The position numbers were made by a program, and so were the translations under genes. From NCBI GenBank assembly GCA_033026295.1, contig CM065186.1, positions 191,001 to 255,000 on the forward strand: a stretch of DNA of 64,000 nt. The letters run 5' to 3'. Below are positions 36,620 to 49,019 of this stretch, in pieces. This stretch comes from Channa striata (lineage: Eukaryota; Chordata; Actinopteri; Anabantiformes; Channidae). Position 1 is the first letter of the stretch. Every line of letters begins with the position of its first letter. The notes under the pieces were generated by a model. That model made no database searches. It had not been told where the DNA came from and saw only the letters and a program-made list of their open reading frames with translations.

Positions 36620-39576
36620 TTAATTTAGAAAATGTTTATCAATTAATCTGAAAACTTAAACAACATTTATTTGCAACCCTCCACATTTTAAAAGCATTAA
36701 AGTTTATTTGACCTTGAAAAAACGAAGACTCAGTTAAAGCCATCTGAACGTCAGGTCCAATTCCAATTACCTGCTTTTTTAGTTAAAGGCACATATGTGT
36801 GAGAGCTGGCTATTCATGGAAAATAGTTTCACAGTTAGACCCGGAGGAAAAGGCTGAGTCCTTCGTGCAAGCTCAAGCAGAGTGAGACCAGCAATGTTTC
36901 AATCACTAATCCCCACATGTGAACAAAAATTTTGCATCAATCCCAAAAATACAGCACATTAGAATGAGGGTGGGCTGCTAGAGCACATGGTGTGCACAGT
37001 GCTGTATATCTGCATGACAGTGACATGAGTTGGCTGATAGCCACAGTCAACATAAAGCCAGTGACTGTGAAGCATCAATTAAACAGCTGATGCCCACTTC
37101 AGGGCTTTGCTTTAACTAAGGCAACGTTCACGTCACAGGTTTTAATGCTCAGGTCTCACCTCTGTGTGTTGATGCTCACGTTCACATAAGTGACATGTAT
37201 CTGGCCCCAGTGTGAACACAGCTGAGGCCCTGAACTGCTGCAACATATTTTAAATGTATCTTTTTCTCCATTTGCGCCCCACCTCTGTTCTTCCACTCCA
37301 CTTTGTTATACTATTTGTTTATAGTAAAAAGCCAATACTCATTAATAATGTGATCCTGTGCTAAAAAATTATCAATCAGGAAATGAATATTAAATATGAC
37401 TCAGATCACTTATTAAAGTTGCTCAGAACTGACATCAATGTCATTTGCCTTGTTCATGTTTATTTTATCTGAAAATTCTTTTCAGTGTTCAACAGTTTAC
37501 AATTTTTTTGAATTTCAAAGCAGCAAGAAAGAAAACAACAGAAGAAAAAAAAATTAATTGTGGAAATTAGTAGTTGATAAATCACAAAAACATTCACAAA
37601 ATATGTGAAACCCACTACATTTAGCTCAGAGGGACTAACGGCTCATGAATTTCATTTAAACTTTGGGGGGGTGAACCCCATTTCTACAGCATAAACACAT
37701 TTGTGAGTGAAGTGCAACACTTCTGCTGTGCCAACCAAAGACAATAGCAACAACTGTTGCTGGGAAGTTCAAACAATGCAACAACCGTACACTGCGCTCT
37801 GAAACCCATTATTTCCCATGGGGGGGTGAGCTCGTGTGTGTACAGCACAGTTCAGTCTAACTTAATTTAAGCAGCTGAATCACAATCATTGTCAAGCCCA
37901 ACTATTTAACCAAACTCACATGACAAAACGATGGAAAATTTGAATGTCTACGCCTCGATGTCTGAGCTAATTAATTTGCTCTTGAAGACCACTTGATATG
38001 GTTGAAAGCCTCAGAACAAATAAGTAGGCTGAACTAGCAACTGCTGTTTATGATGTTGGCTGCTGTCAAGTGCAACCTTGAAAGTCCCAGACGCTCTCAC
38101 ATTAATAGCAACTTTGAACATATACATTTTCATGACAACTGACTGAACTCATTTAGCTCAAGAAACCAAATAATTTAGTTAAGAGCTTGAGAACAAGTAA
38201 GTGGGATTGGAGGTTGAGATTGTTTTGTCAATTTCTTTTAAAGCAGTTTTAAATACATCAACTGTCTGAATGGAAAGTCATTAAATCATAAGTTCCCCCA
38301 TCCAATCACTGGAGCAAACTTCAAAAGCTTTCCAAGATAGGAAAGCTTCGATTTACTCAGCGAGATGGTGACCTAGAAATATGCTTCAGCTTCATATTTA
38401 AGCAGTGAGAGTGAGCCTGTGCGAGCCTGTGTGTTCGTGCTGATTCTTGTTTTGAGTATTTGCCACATCTGTGCACTGTGTCTTACTGGCACTTTCAGAG
38501 CAACACTTCAAGAGATCTCCCAACAATAACAAACACAAAGTGGTTTAAAATGCACTCATCTCCACAGAACAATGTGCAGGCACAGTCGGGACGGGTGTGC
38601 GAGGAGGATACAAAGGCAGCACGCAGCAGAGAATAAAGAACCCGGAGAGAGACAACAACATACAGAACTAATAACGAACATGATATGTGCTTCGCTACAT
38701 CTGCTCGTCTCGCGCACCCAGTGTGCAAAGATATTTCATGTAGTAAACAATTTTAGAAAAAAAGTCAGTCCTTGGATTTGTGAAGAAAAGCCAGTATGAG
38801 TTATAGGTGAAGCCTTCGGAAGATGGTGTATTGATTTTATGACAGAGTTGGATGTAGTAGCACCTTCAGAACATGACACAACCGTGTGCATGCTGATAAG
38901 ATTGCCTGACAAAGACAGGCTTTGTGCTTATGTGCACAGCTAACCTTTATAATACACAAGTAGCTTCATTTAGACAGCCCTACTGCTTTTTCCACAGCGA
39001 TAAGTAACCTTGTTAGCATTTCACATTAGCATGTAAAACAGCCATGACATTTACGCTCTGCAGTGTAAAGGCTAGTGTGGAGAGGTACTGTAGGAAAGCA
39101 CAGGGTTACTGATGACAGCACACAAAAAGATCTAGTGGTCTTCAGCAGAGGATGAAATAAACAACATTTAATTTCTGATATTGTTTAAGGGATTACTTAC
39201 TGCCAATCATATTTGTGAAAAAGACATCCTGCTTGTGCAATTTTAGTGACATCATCATGTTACACTCCTGACATTTATGAGGATGGATTTGGTGGTTGTG
39301 TAAGACAATAACAGCAGAGGTAAAATTGCAATTTCTGCATGAGAAGAGCTGCCACCGTGTTGTAACTGTCCAATGTTGTTCATATAACTGTGAAATTATG
39401 CAGCTTTAGAGACAATGTAACACATGTGGATGAGATTGTAAACAAAGCCTAAACAATCAAGGACTAAAAGAACAGATACAAACATAGATTAAATGCTACA
39501 AATAGAAATAAAATACACAAAAGTAAGACTAAAAATGCGTTAAAAAAAACATTAAAGAAAATTTTAAGTTTATACC

Positions 39577-39610
39577 TTAATAAAGTGGTAAACTTTTACC
39601 ACTTTATTAA
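39577..39610. repeat. Perfect 16-bp inverted repeat with 2-nt spacer
   Basis: TTAATAAAGTGGTAAA, CT, TTTACCACTTTATTAA. A nearly uninterrupted palindrome. Confidence 0.9.
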
Positions 39611-41388
39611 ACCTATACATAATATAGCATCTTGCAATACAAATAAATAAATAATATACACTGAAAATGTTGTTAGCTTAAAGGATATTCAAAGTGAAGC
39701 AAAGTGACTTTCTTTACTACACTTATACTGCTGACAAAGCCAACAACGGACAAACAAGAGGCAGCAGGTGAGTCTCGCTGAACCTTGAACCAAGTAGACG
39801 TCTTCTTTGCATCTCTGCGGGTTAATATATATTTATCCACCTACTGTCTATCCGTGTTTTACATGTCTTCCACCTATTTTCTTGTTAGAAAACATGAAAA
39901 CCTTTACTTCTTCAATACACATAAAATAATTTCTCTCATAGAAAACACATTAAATAAAATTGAAAAGGGAGAGCTGTAAAACACAGATTACTCTTCTTAC
40001 TGGATTCATTTAGTTGAATGGGTTTTGGCAGTGACTTAATTTTTGTACCCAACAGGAGACCACGTGGGTCAGCACTAGAGCACATCAACTGTGTGTGCAA
40101 AAATGCAGATCCGTGCGACATGTCCAGGTCATATTTTTGACTAGAATCCAAAAACATGGGGAAACTTTTCAAAATTGAGCAACTTTCACTGAAAGGAATT
40201 GACCTCCATCTTGTGATGCAGTATCTGATTCCAAATAAAACATGTATTATTAAACACATTTTGAACAAAGGCTCAAAGTCAAATAATGGTTTCTACACAT
40301 CTGTGGATGTGAGAGGTGAATCATGATCTGCGGCTCATTTTCCACAAACAATCTCCAAGGGACATTTGCCTGGTCTCCAACTTGTTCTACACCTTAATCA
40401 AAACAAACTCCTCATTACTTATTCTTTCTGGCTGCTTTCAGAAGACACACACGTGGGCCCTTAAAGTGCTGTTTAACTGTTCACTGTGACTTGCTGTTGC
40501 TTCAGGTTTTAACTAGGTTGGACGTAACTGAACCTGTATCTGATATGGTCTTGTTTTGGATCCATCAAGCCACACCCCCTGTCCCAAACCACACCCCTAA
40601 TCTACAATAGACTATGTCTAGGTAGGTTTTACAAAGAAGACAAAGTGTATTGTTGAAAATAATTTTTTTGGCTCACATAAAAATTACAGAAGGAACATCA
40701 TTTACTTTTGGGGACGTGACCTAGAAATTGCATGTTGTCAAGATGCTTGTGTTAACCTTATGACAGCCTCAGCTATTGCTATTAGTGTTTGTGTAGAGTA
40801 TTGGATACAAAAATAAATAAATCTTTGGGAGAAAGGAAAAGAAGAATCAATAAGCATATCTTTGAGCGACATCACAATCTGGCACTGGCAAGTGGCGGGG
40901 GGCGCATGGCTTTAAGTGCTGCAGCCTGACTCTTTGCCCTGTAACCACGTATTTGATTTAATAACTGTAATAGTGGTCTAATAAGGCATATTAGCACAGG
41001 GACTTCACCGAATTAATAAACAAATACGGTAGAGATTATTCACACGATAACTGAAAACTCTGACCTGCTGACAATAATTTAAACATCAGGGGATCACCCA
41101 TGTGAGCCTGACTTAGCATCTGGTCACCAGATTTTATGACATACAAATTGTTGTCAGGACTATGGATAGAAAATCCTGTAGGATAAGACTTAAAAATGTA
41201 TTAGAATCAGATTGTGAAACCTTAAAAACAGATACAATTAAGTAAACTGTAACTCCAAGTCTAGTAAACCTAGCATATATTTGAACAATTCCTGTGATTG
41301 ACAAATAATTTGAAAAACTGCTTTTTTTTTGTCTTACATCTCTTGTCTGTGACACCAGGATCCCAGAGAGTTTAGCTGGACTGAATTA

Positions 41389-42241
41389 GCGATGCTGAAA
41401 AACTGGTCCATGCATTTGTTACTTCTCGATTGGACTACTCTAATTCTCTACTTTCAGGATGCCCCAGTAACTCTCTAAAAAACCTTCAATTAATTAGCTT
41501 CTCTCCATTGGCTTTTCATTAAATGTAGAATAGGATTAAAAACCCTTCTTCTGAACTATAAAGCTCCATCCTCCCCAAAAGATCTCCTACTATCAGATCA
41601 TCCTAATAGACCACATCGGTCTCAGAATGCAGGCCTACTTGTGGTTCCCAGAATGAGAGGCAGAGCCTTCAGCTATCAAGCTCCTCTCCTGTGGAACCAG
41701 CTCCCAGTCCAGATTCGGGAAGCAGACACCCTCTTTACTTTTAAGACCCGGCTCAAAAGCTTATAGTTAGTTCTTGTCCTGCTGCTATTCACTTAGACTG
41801 CTGGGGGACCAACCCCTGAGACACTTTCCTCCTCTCAGCCTACATTTATATGTCACCATTGTAGGACATTAACTCTTTGTCTTCTGTCTTCCGTAGTTGT
41901 GCTTCTCCCTCTCTTTCTCCCTCTCTGTCTGTCCCTGTCCTCAGGTGTCCCGGCTTTGGAGCTGTGTGTCTTCCAGTCCACAACTACTGGTCCTACCAAC
42001 CTGCCCAATGTTTTCCATTCAGCCCAACCGGTCAAGGCAGATGAACGGCCATCCTGAGCCTGGTTCTGCTGGAGGTTTCTTCCGTTAAAGGGAGTCTTTC
42101 CTCTCCACTGTTGCCTATAGCTGCTCAAGGGGTATTTGTTGGGTTTTCTCTAAATGTCTGTATAGTCTGGACTTTATTATGTAAAGTGCTTTGAGATCTT
42201 GAGATGGTGTTGTGAATTGGCACTATATATGTAAAGTTAAC
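41389..42241 (+). mobile_element. 5'-truncated L2-type LINE copy (LINE B family)
   Basis: Begins inside the reverse-transcriptase thumb (GCGATGCTGAAAAACTGGTC, also at about 9700). It continues through RGRAFSYQAPLLWNQLPVQI-like coding (about 41650-41720) and the 3' UTR shared with 9990-10440 (CCGGTCAAGGCAGATG, GGTTCTGCTGGAGGTTTCTT), ending GTGAATTGGCACTATATATG. An 8-bp direct repeat ACTGAATT flanks it (41380-41387 and 42242-42249), a candidate target-site duplication, although the L2 tail itself is AATTGAA-rich. 5' truncation is typical of target-primed reverse transcription. Confidence 0.85.
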
Positions 42242-42249
42242 ACTGAATT

Positions 42250-44890
42250 TAATTGAACTGTGTAGTTACATTTCCAATTATTGGTAGGAAGCTATAAAGC
42301 TCAAAAGCCTTTCTCGATGACAACGTCAACTTTATGGTGGTGCTAGAGTCACTACATTCACTCTATGACAAATAGAAATATCTGTGCAAAATTTTTTTGC
42401 AATCCACCCAGCATGCTATGTCCATAGACCTGTGCTACCAGTCTCTATTAGTGGCTTCACAGAAACCGTCCAGGGAAATCCCCGGTTTATAGACAATTGG
42501 TTACATCTTGTCTGAGGTTCCACTAGAAGGCTTTTGTTGAAGCAGTGGTGTTCCCATGAACCTTGCAGAGCTGCAGCAGGTGTGAAGGTCAATAAGAGAG
42601 TAATAATTTAATCAAAGACCACAGAGCTAAAAATAAAATCCACACCAGCGGGCATCACACTGAGACTCTCAAGGAGATGTGAAAAAGCTGTATAGTGTAC
42701 ACGTGGCAATTAGTGTGCATGCACACTGAGCTTGTTGCTATGCATACTGTAAATGTCAGTTAAACAGGTTTTTGTCTAAGGTACCCATCAGTGGTGAAGA
42801 ATGTGTCGCAATGCACCTGGAGTCTGAACTCCAGCCAAGATGGGTGGATGACAGTGGGAATGACATGCCACAAATAAAAAGACAGTCCTGAAAAGAAAAC
42901 ACTTTTGATACAACACGTGTGTTGCAGAAAGTCGGCATATGTCAATTTAAATACTGTGTACAGTTGTGACGCAGGACATTTTATTTACACTGGAGCCAGA
43001 TCAAAGTGATGCCACAATGTCAATTCAGCCCTACGGTAAATAACTGTCCTTGAAAAACAAATACTTCAAACTGTAGAGATGTTAAGATTGATATTAAGAT
43101 TGAATGAAGAAAGACCTGCGAAATATGAGAGGAGGACTGGCTTTTGTTCGAAAACACCTTATTGTGTGTAGCTGCCTTTTAGGAAAGGAAAAATACTGCT
43201 GATGTGTGAGCCAAAATGGATTTATTTTACAATTTCCTTGAATGTATCTGTGTTGATTACTCTGTGTAGTAACAGGTATTATAAAGAACTGGGTCAGTAT
43301 TACTCCTAGCTATTAATAGGTGTTAAAGAGGCCATATTATGCAATAATTAGTGTTTGTATTTTATTCTGTGACTTTACTGAAATACAGTTGAATGATTTT
43401 CAATTAAAAAATGTGCTTTTAATCTGATAATTGCTCTTTATGTGTCAGCTCTTTTGCTCAAAGGGAGTGAAACGGCTCCTTTCAGCTCCTGTCCTGGGTT
43501 AGGTCTGTCTGGCCCAACAAATTGCACTACAACGCACCACAAAGACAATAGGCAATGAGCATGTTGTGATGCACATGCTGAGTTTCTGTGAGAGAAAGAT
43601 AAAGTAGTACAGTCCTGGAACCCCTAAATCGTATCCTTATGCCCCAATCAAGGACACAAAAATTCCAAATTGTACTGGTGTTGTTAATACCATGGTATAT
43701 TGTCATGCACATATTTACTGAGCTAACCAAAATAGTCTATTTCCCCAACAGGCATATGCATATTCAAAGAATCAAACAACACAGGATGCTCTCCTACAGC
43801 GAGCATGCAAAGACATTTGCCCTAAACTTTGGGCCTTAGACTACTACATGTGAAATATTGACACCGAACTTTACAGAATATTGCACCAGATGAGAAAAAG
43901 CACACTACACCCTCTTTTAATGATTATACTCCATTAAATAAATTGTTAGCTATTGGTTATAGTTACTATTCTTTACACACAAATCTACCATTTAAACTAC
44001 ACTGTTCACTAGATAAGCCGAAGTAGAAAATGTTGTTTTAACTGCAAGAAAAAAAATTATAAAGTAGTCTTATTCAAAAGAATTACAAACAGTGTCACCA
44101 TTCAAAACTTTCATTACTGCCAGTTTAATTTTAGTTGCCAAATCAAACAATGCATTTTTTGTTGGTATTAATATATTTTTATATCTATATGTATGGAAAA
44201 AAGCTATCACACAGGACAAAACTACTGAGGTTCTTGCAGCTTTAACATTGCTGTTTTTAACACTTGCAAAGTTTATCTTTAAAAGAGGACGTCAGGTTTT
44301 GTACCACATAAGATAGTAGCTTGTGTGCTTTTATAGCTTGATTCAACTCCAAGTAAAATCAAAGGAAATAAAAGTAAAATATAACACTTAAATATATATG
44401 GACAGAAATACGTCACTGAGCTACAAGCACAAACACATTATAAAACTTGCTACTACCTGCACCATTACTAGTTGTACATACTGTATTTAGTAAAAACTAA
44501 ACTCTGTGTAAGAGCTTTGTGTTGGAACCTGTTTTAATTAGTGACGATAAGTCGCCTGTAATTAAAAACTTTGCTAACAATGAACTTAGCAAGGTGGTTC
44601 AACCAGCTGTTGTTCTACATCAGTGTTAATTTCATTAATAGAACAGCATCACATTAAACATGTTTACAGGAACTATTTAATAGACTGGCTTTTCTTCATT
44701 TCTGTTCCCCACCCTTACTATTCTGAGAATAGGCACTCAACACTCAAAGTGTTGTTGTGCTAACAGAGGACATGAGGTTGGCTGGTGTCAGGGAGGAAGA
44801 TGCCCAGGATAGAGTGAAGTGGAAAAGGATGATTTGCTGTGGCGGGTAGTAGTACTAGTAGTTGCTGTGTGTAAATTGACAGCTCTGTAC
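42250..44890. other. Intergenic DNA, no gene recognised
   Basis: AT-rich with only short chance frames. No repeat family was identified. Confidence 0.5.
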
Positions 44891-45168
44891 TGTGACTTCA
44901 CAGTAAGATTGACATTAAAGTACTATAAGGTAACAGTGTGCTACTGTGAAAATACTGTATTACATTGTGATTGTACAATAAATTTACCCAATTTTACTGT
45001 GATATGACAATATGTTCCTGTTTTAAATTTACAGTATTTAATTGTGATTTCATAATAAAGGCTTCATAATATTACTGTGATGTTATAGTATGCTTTTGTA
45101 CATATAATATATTAAATTGTGATTTCAAAGTAAAGGCTCTGTGGCATTACTGTGAGGTCAAAGTATCC
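44891..45168 (+). repeat. Tandem repeat, about 75-77 bp unit, 3.7 copies
   Basis: Units start at about 44891, 44966, 45043 and 45118, each with TGTGAnTTCAnAGTAAA. Each contains an internal ACTGTGA...AGTA segment. The first copy opens with the palindrome TACTGTGACTTCACAGTA. The units differ by many substitutions, so the array is old. Confidence 0.75.
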
Positions 45169-45485
45169 AATGCAGAATGATAGTAGATACTTTAAAAGTA
45201 ATGCAATTCATTAGCCAGTAATTGTTAGTTTAGAGTTATAATTCCATTGGAATATTGCATTTTCATTCAGTTTAGAATTTAATGCATTATTACAAAAAAC
45301 ACAATATAGGCATGATTTTTACCAATTTATTTTTCCCTGCAATACAGGAATGGCTGCAGTCATGTAAATGTAGGGTTATTATTAATAAAAACCTGAAACT
45401 GGTTTATGTAAGACTCACTGTAGGGCAATGAATTGATAAGCCTGACATTCTGATTGGAGAAATTAATAAACCTTTGTAAATATAA

Positions 45486-45490
45486 TCAGC
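45486..45490. repeat. Target-site duplication, left
   Basis: TCAGC immediately before the LTR; the same five bases follow it at 46092-46096. Confidence 0.75.
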
Positions 45491-46091
45491 TGTTACGCCC
45501 CGGCCTAGGGGAGAACCAGGACGCAACACAATTTGAGACTCCCCTCTTCCCAGCGCCCAGAAACCACCAGAACAGATACTTAAGGCCACAAGGTTTATTG
45601 TATTGTCTGTTTAGACACAGGTTTACAACGTCAGGGTGGGTCCAGCCAAAAATAACAAACAAAAATAACTAAACCGGCAAACCTGCTCTTACCTCATCCA
45701 ACATAAATTAAAACAAATCATACATTGTACTAACCTACACTCCTATCCAAAAACAGGAGAAAACTGGTAATCAAAGAAATAAAAGGCTAACCACACCCTT
45801 AGCACTGAATTCGTGCCACGAGGCACAACAAGGTAGTATGTGGGTCTGGCGGTGGGCGAGAGGAGAGTCCCGGGTCGGACTGGAAGACACTGGATTTAAA
45901 TCCCTCAGGTGGAGACTGCGACCAATCCACTCCCGGAACGGCATCCAACAAACCTGTTCAGCCAATCACACTCTTAGCCGCTCAATCAACGCCAGACACG
46001 TCACGCACACTCACACACACGCAAGGAGAGACAAGGTACACTGGTACAGGCATACAAACACATTATTACATATTACGACTAGGTCGTAACA
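45491..46091 (-). mobile_element. Solo LTR of an LTR retrotransposon (601 bp)
   Basis: The element starts TGTTACG and ends CGTAACA, a perfect 7-bp terminal inverted repeat with the canonical TG..CA ends, and is flanked by the 5-bp direct repeat TCAGC. No second LTR or internal coding region is present, so it is a solo LTR, usually the product of recombination between two LTRs. An AATAAA polyadenylation signal on the minus strand (about 45597-45602), about 110 bases from the minus-strand 3' end, suggests minus orientation. The base composition is richer in C and G than the flanks. The superfamily cannot be told from the LTR alone. Confidence 0.8.
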
Positions 46092-46096
46092 TCAGC
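46092..46096. repeat. Target-site duplication, right
   Basis: TCAGC immediately after the LTR. Confidence 0.75.
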
Positions 46097-46315
46097 TAAA
46101 AGGCAAAACATTTGGAAGTTTTTTTTAACTTGCTTTAGCGACTAGAAAACACTGCATTTATGTGGTCGTTATTGAGTCTTCCTCCACCCCATATTTTCAC
46201 TTTGCCTTTTACTGTGGCCATCTGAAATTATTAGAAATGCATTTCATTTTTCTACATCATGGCATGACAACATATCTGAAACATCAAAAATAGACAAAGG
46301 TACCCCCTAGATCGG

Positions 46316-46680
46316 CAGTCACTAACAGGCGGACCGCGGTCCGGATCTTGACCCAGAAGCTGTCTACAGACCAAACCGAACGTTTTGACTCAAAATCTGG
46401 CCGAGCACCTTAGTTTTAACCGGCGCGGCTATTGTGATCTTTACGGTAGTTATTTAGAGGACGCTAGAACCCCTTGGCCAATTGAATGCAACTTAAGCAA
46501 TCCCACGTGACTTCACTTAGCGAATCGATTCTGTGGATCACAGGCGGTAAATTTTGCGACTCAGTCGTACCGGCAGATGAGAGACAGTTCGAGGTTGCAA
46601 AGGAATTAATAAAGAAAGACGGCGATAAAAGTTGCGTGTAGCTAGCGAAAACTTCCTTTAATTTTTCACAGTTAAGCACT
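46316..46680. mobile_element. Possible hAT-type transposon remnant
   Basis: GGCAGTCACTAACAGGCGGA followed by CCGCGGTCCGGATC resembles the terminal sequence of hAT-type elements that are abundant in vertebrates. The next 350 bases are CpG-containing and unlike the AT-rich surroundings. No second terminal repeat or 8-bp target duplication was found, so this is a weak call. GGACCGCGGTCC (46331-46342) is a perfect 12-bp palindrome. Confidence 0.35.
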
Positions 46681-47270
46681 TTATTTGAACATTTTCATTC
46701 TTGCTTTTTTGAAAAGCAGCCCTGCTTTTATTTCGTAAATTAGACAACATTGTAAATATATGCTCAGTTCGACGTTATATAACAATACATTTGTCAAAAG
46801 GGTTTTTTGAATTGTACTGAATTAATTTGATTTGTCAGTCAAGCATTGATTACGTGCAGGCTACTTAATAATATATCGCAGTACATTGTCAGACATAATC
46901 ATCTGGTCTGTTGTTGATTACTAAAGTGAAGCTATGAAGCAGGGAGCTTTCCCCACCTGCTGAGAAGAACAAAAAACTGTCAGCAGGTCCGAACACAGCC
47001 CGACACCCCCCACCTGCATTAGCTCAGAGATCACCACAACTTCACCTGTATCCACCCTCCTCACTCCACCTCAAAACACACAAGGTGAACTCCCTCTTCC
47101 ACCTCCCCCTTCAGACAGCAGGATTGCACCCACCCATACCCCCAAGAACCTTTAAGACGTGCACTGGAATTCTGGTATTCTCCTGACTTTTTCAGGAGGG
47201 GGTGTGTGCTAATGTCTGAGTGAGAATGACGTATGTGAATGTCCACCACAGTAGCTTTTAGGTTTTTTTT

Positions 47271-47318
47271 CATATAGATTTGTTGTTGCCAAATATTTGT
47301 TGCCTGTAACTGCCTGGT
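47271..47318 (+). repeat. 48-bp repeat, copy 1 (inverted partner at 51777)
   Basis: CATATAGATTTGTTGTTGCC through GCCTGTAACTGCCTGGT is identical over 48 bases to the reverse complement of 51777-51824. A T run precedes it (A run after the partner). Flanking similarity ends quickly on both sides. Confidence 0.9.
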
Positions 47319-47319
47319 G

Positions 47320-48975
47320 TCATGTCACTTTTTCATCTGCTAAATGAAAGTAGAATTTTTTTTAATGCATTTAATTACATATGTGTAATGTTTTAAATGA
47401 AATGAATTTTGTAACGGCTGTGTACTTTAAACTGAACTCCACTGGAGTTTTTTGTGGGAAAAATCATGGCTGCACTGTCAATGTACAAGAGCAATTTTAC
47501 ACAACAACAACAATGTCACTGTATGCCAATCTCATTTGTTTAAAATAACTAAATGACAATCAAAAACTGATTGGGCATTTCATTCTTTAGCTGATCATTG
47601 ATGGAGCTCCGTGGAATCACTGTTACACACGTCTACACAGCGGTTGGATTTATCAACCATAGCACATTCAGTTCCATCCTTACTGAGTGTCGTCACATTA
47701 TAACGTCTCTGGTTGTTACAAAGTCGTCAAACTGACATGCAGATATTACAAGGAAGGCATACAGGACATACTATGCTCAGGAGTCGAATGAAAGCGATTA
47801 GAAAGACTAGTTAATGCTAGTTAATGAGGAACGTTACACTGTTCAAAATAATTACTCGTGAGCCTGTTAAAAAATGACCGGTGTTTCAAATTTACCCGTG
47901 ACCACGTTAGCTGGTGACCGACTTCCGAAAGCATCGGTTGTTGCTCGTAGTTACGGCAGCTGTTGAAAGCAGGAAGACACATTAGCCGTCCTCGTCTATG
48001 CCAGTTTGTCTGTTGTTCGTTTCATTACTAATAAACTTGCATGTAATTGTTCTTTTGAGGCTTGTTTTGTTTGAGTAAAGGTGACGGTCAACACCCGGAC
48101 GCAGTTTGAACGATGCACGTAAATACGGAAGGAACGAGCAGCGAGGCCTCTGCTTGTGTGTTGCCTTTGTCTGTTTTTAATAAAATGTTAAATCTGTACG
48201 TCACTATATTTGTCTTTGGGCATCTGTTTGCGTAAACTTGTCCCAGATGAAGTTATTCAGTCGGACTTTGAACATAAAAAAATTATAAAGTATTCTACGG
48301 GATTCGAGACCGTCTCACATCATGAAAAAATGAGCTAAAGTCAACAGGCAAACCCGCTGCACTATCAGTGTCTGACACATGTCGTCACGACTTCGGACAC
48401 CTTCACCTTCATCCAGCTGTTTCTCTTGCACTGCAACAGTCAGATCAACTTGTGACCACGGTGTCCGTGTCATTACTGCGAGTCTCTAACTACATCACAG
48501 TTGTCCCTCTTTCATTCAATCTGTATGTCAGAAATAAACCCTCTTAAAAGTCTGGAAGCAGTTTGATCAACTTGTGACACTCCAGGCCTAAAGTAATTTG
48601 GTTTCTCCAGAAAGTGACACATCTCGGTAACTTCCGGCTACAAACAGGAAGTTACTGCCAGTAACGCTGCCGTTAAACCAGCAAAGACTAACGGCAGGCT
48701 ACAACAGCTTAGCCTAGCTTTCAGTGAGTCAACTCACAAACCCAATCCTTCAGGTCTACAATCCGTCCCGTCCACGTCTGCTGGTCCCAGCTCCACACAG
48801 AAGACTCCAAGGAAAACGATCAGCGACCTCACTGTCAATATTAAAAAACTGCTAAAAAAAGAACTCAAAAACAACTTTAATGGTCTTTGTCATACTTACA
48901 TCTCATGGAACAGAAACTCTTCCTTAATAGCACTTAGATTTGAGGTTTTTCTCCTTGACTTAAATTTTTTTGCTG
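47320..48975. other. Non-coding DNA with CpG-containing stretch
   Basis: No gene recognised. About 47.9-48.8 kb has more CpG than its surroundings and repeated AGTTACTGCnAGTAACG motifs (48651-48665 and 49095-49110). It could be an old transposon or an untranslated exon. Confidence 0.4.
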
Positions 48976-49016
48976 CCTTGTACCACACTTTGGATAAAAG
49001 CGTCTGACATGTGACC
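48976..49016 (+). mobile_element. L2-type LINE 3' tail remnant
   Basis: CTTTGGATAAAAGCGTCTGA matches the conserved tail seen at 5940-5985 on the minus strand. Only about 40 bases are recognisable. Confidence 0.6.
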
Positions 49017-49019
49017 AAA

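Larger units (their letters stand above)
34871..41388. other. Intergenic DNA, no gene recognised
   Basis: AT-rich, no convincing exon on either strand. It holds two perfect hairpins (36580-36619, 39577-39610). A faint L2-tail-like patch near 35670-35695 was too weak to call. Confidence 0.5.

Noticed and set aside
45838..46089. 83-codon frame with His/Thr repeats
   Set aside because: Lies within the solo LTR and comes from a CACA microsatellite.
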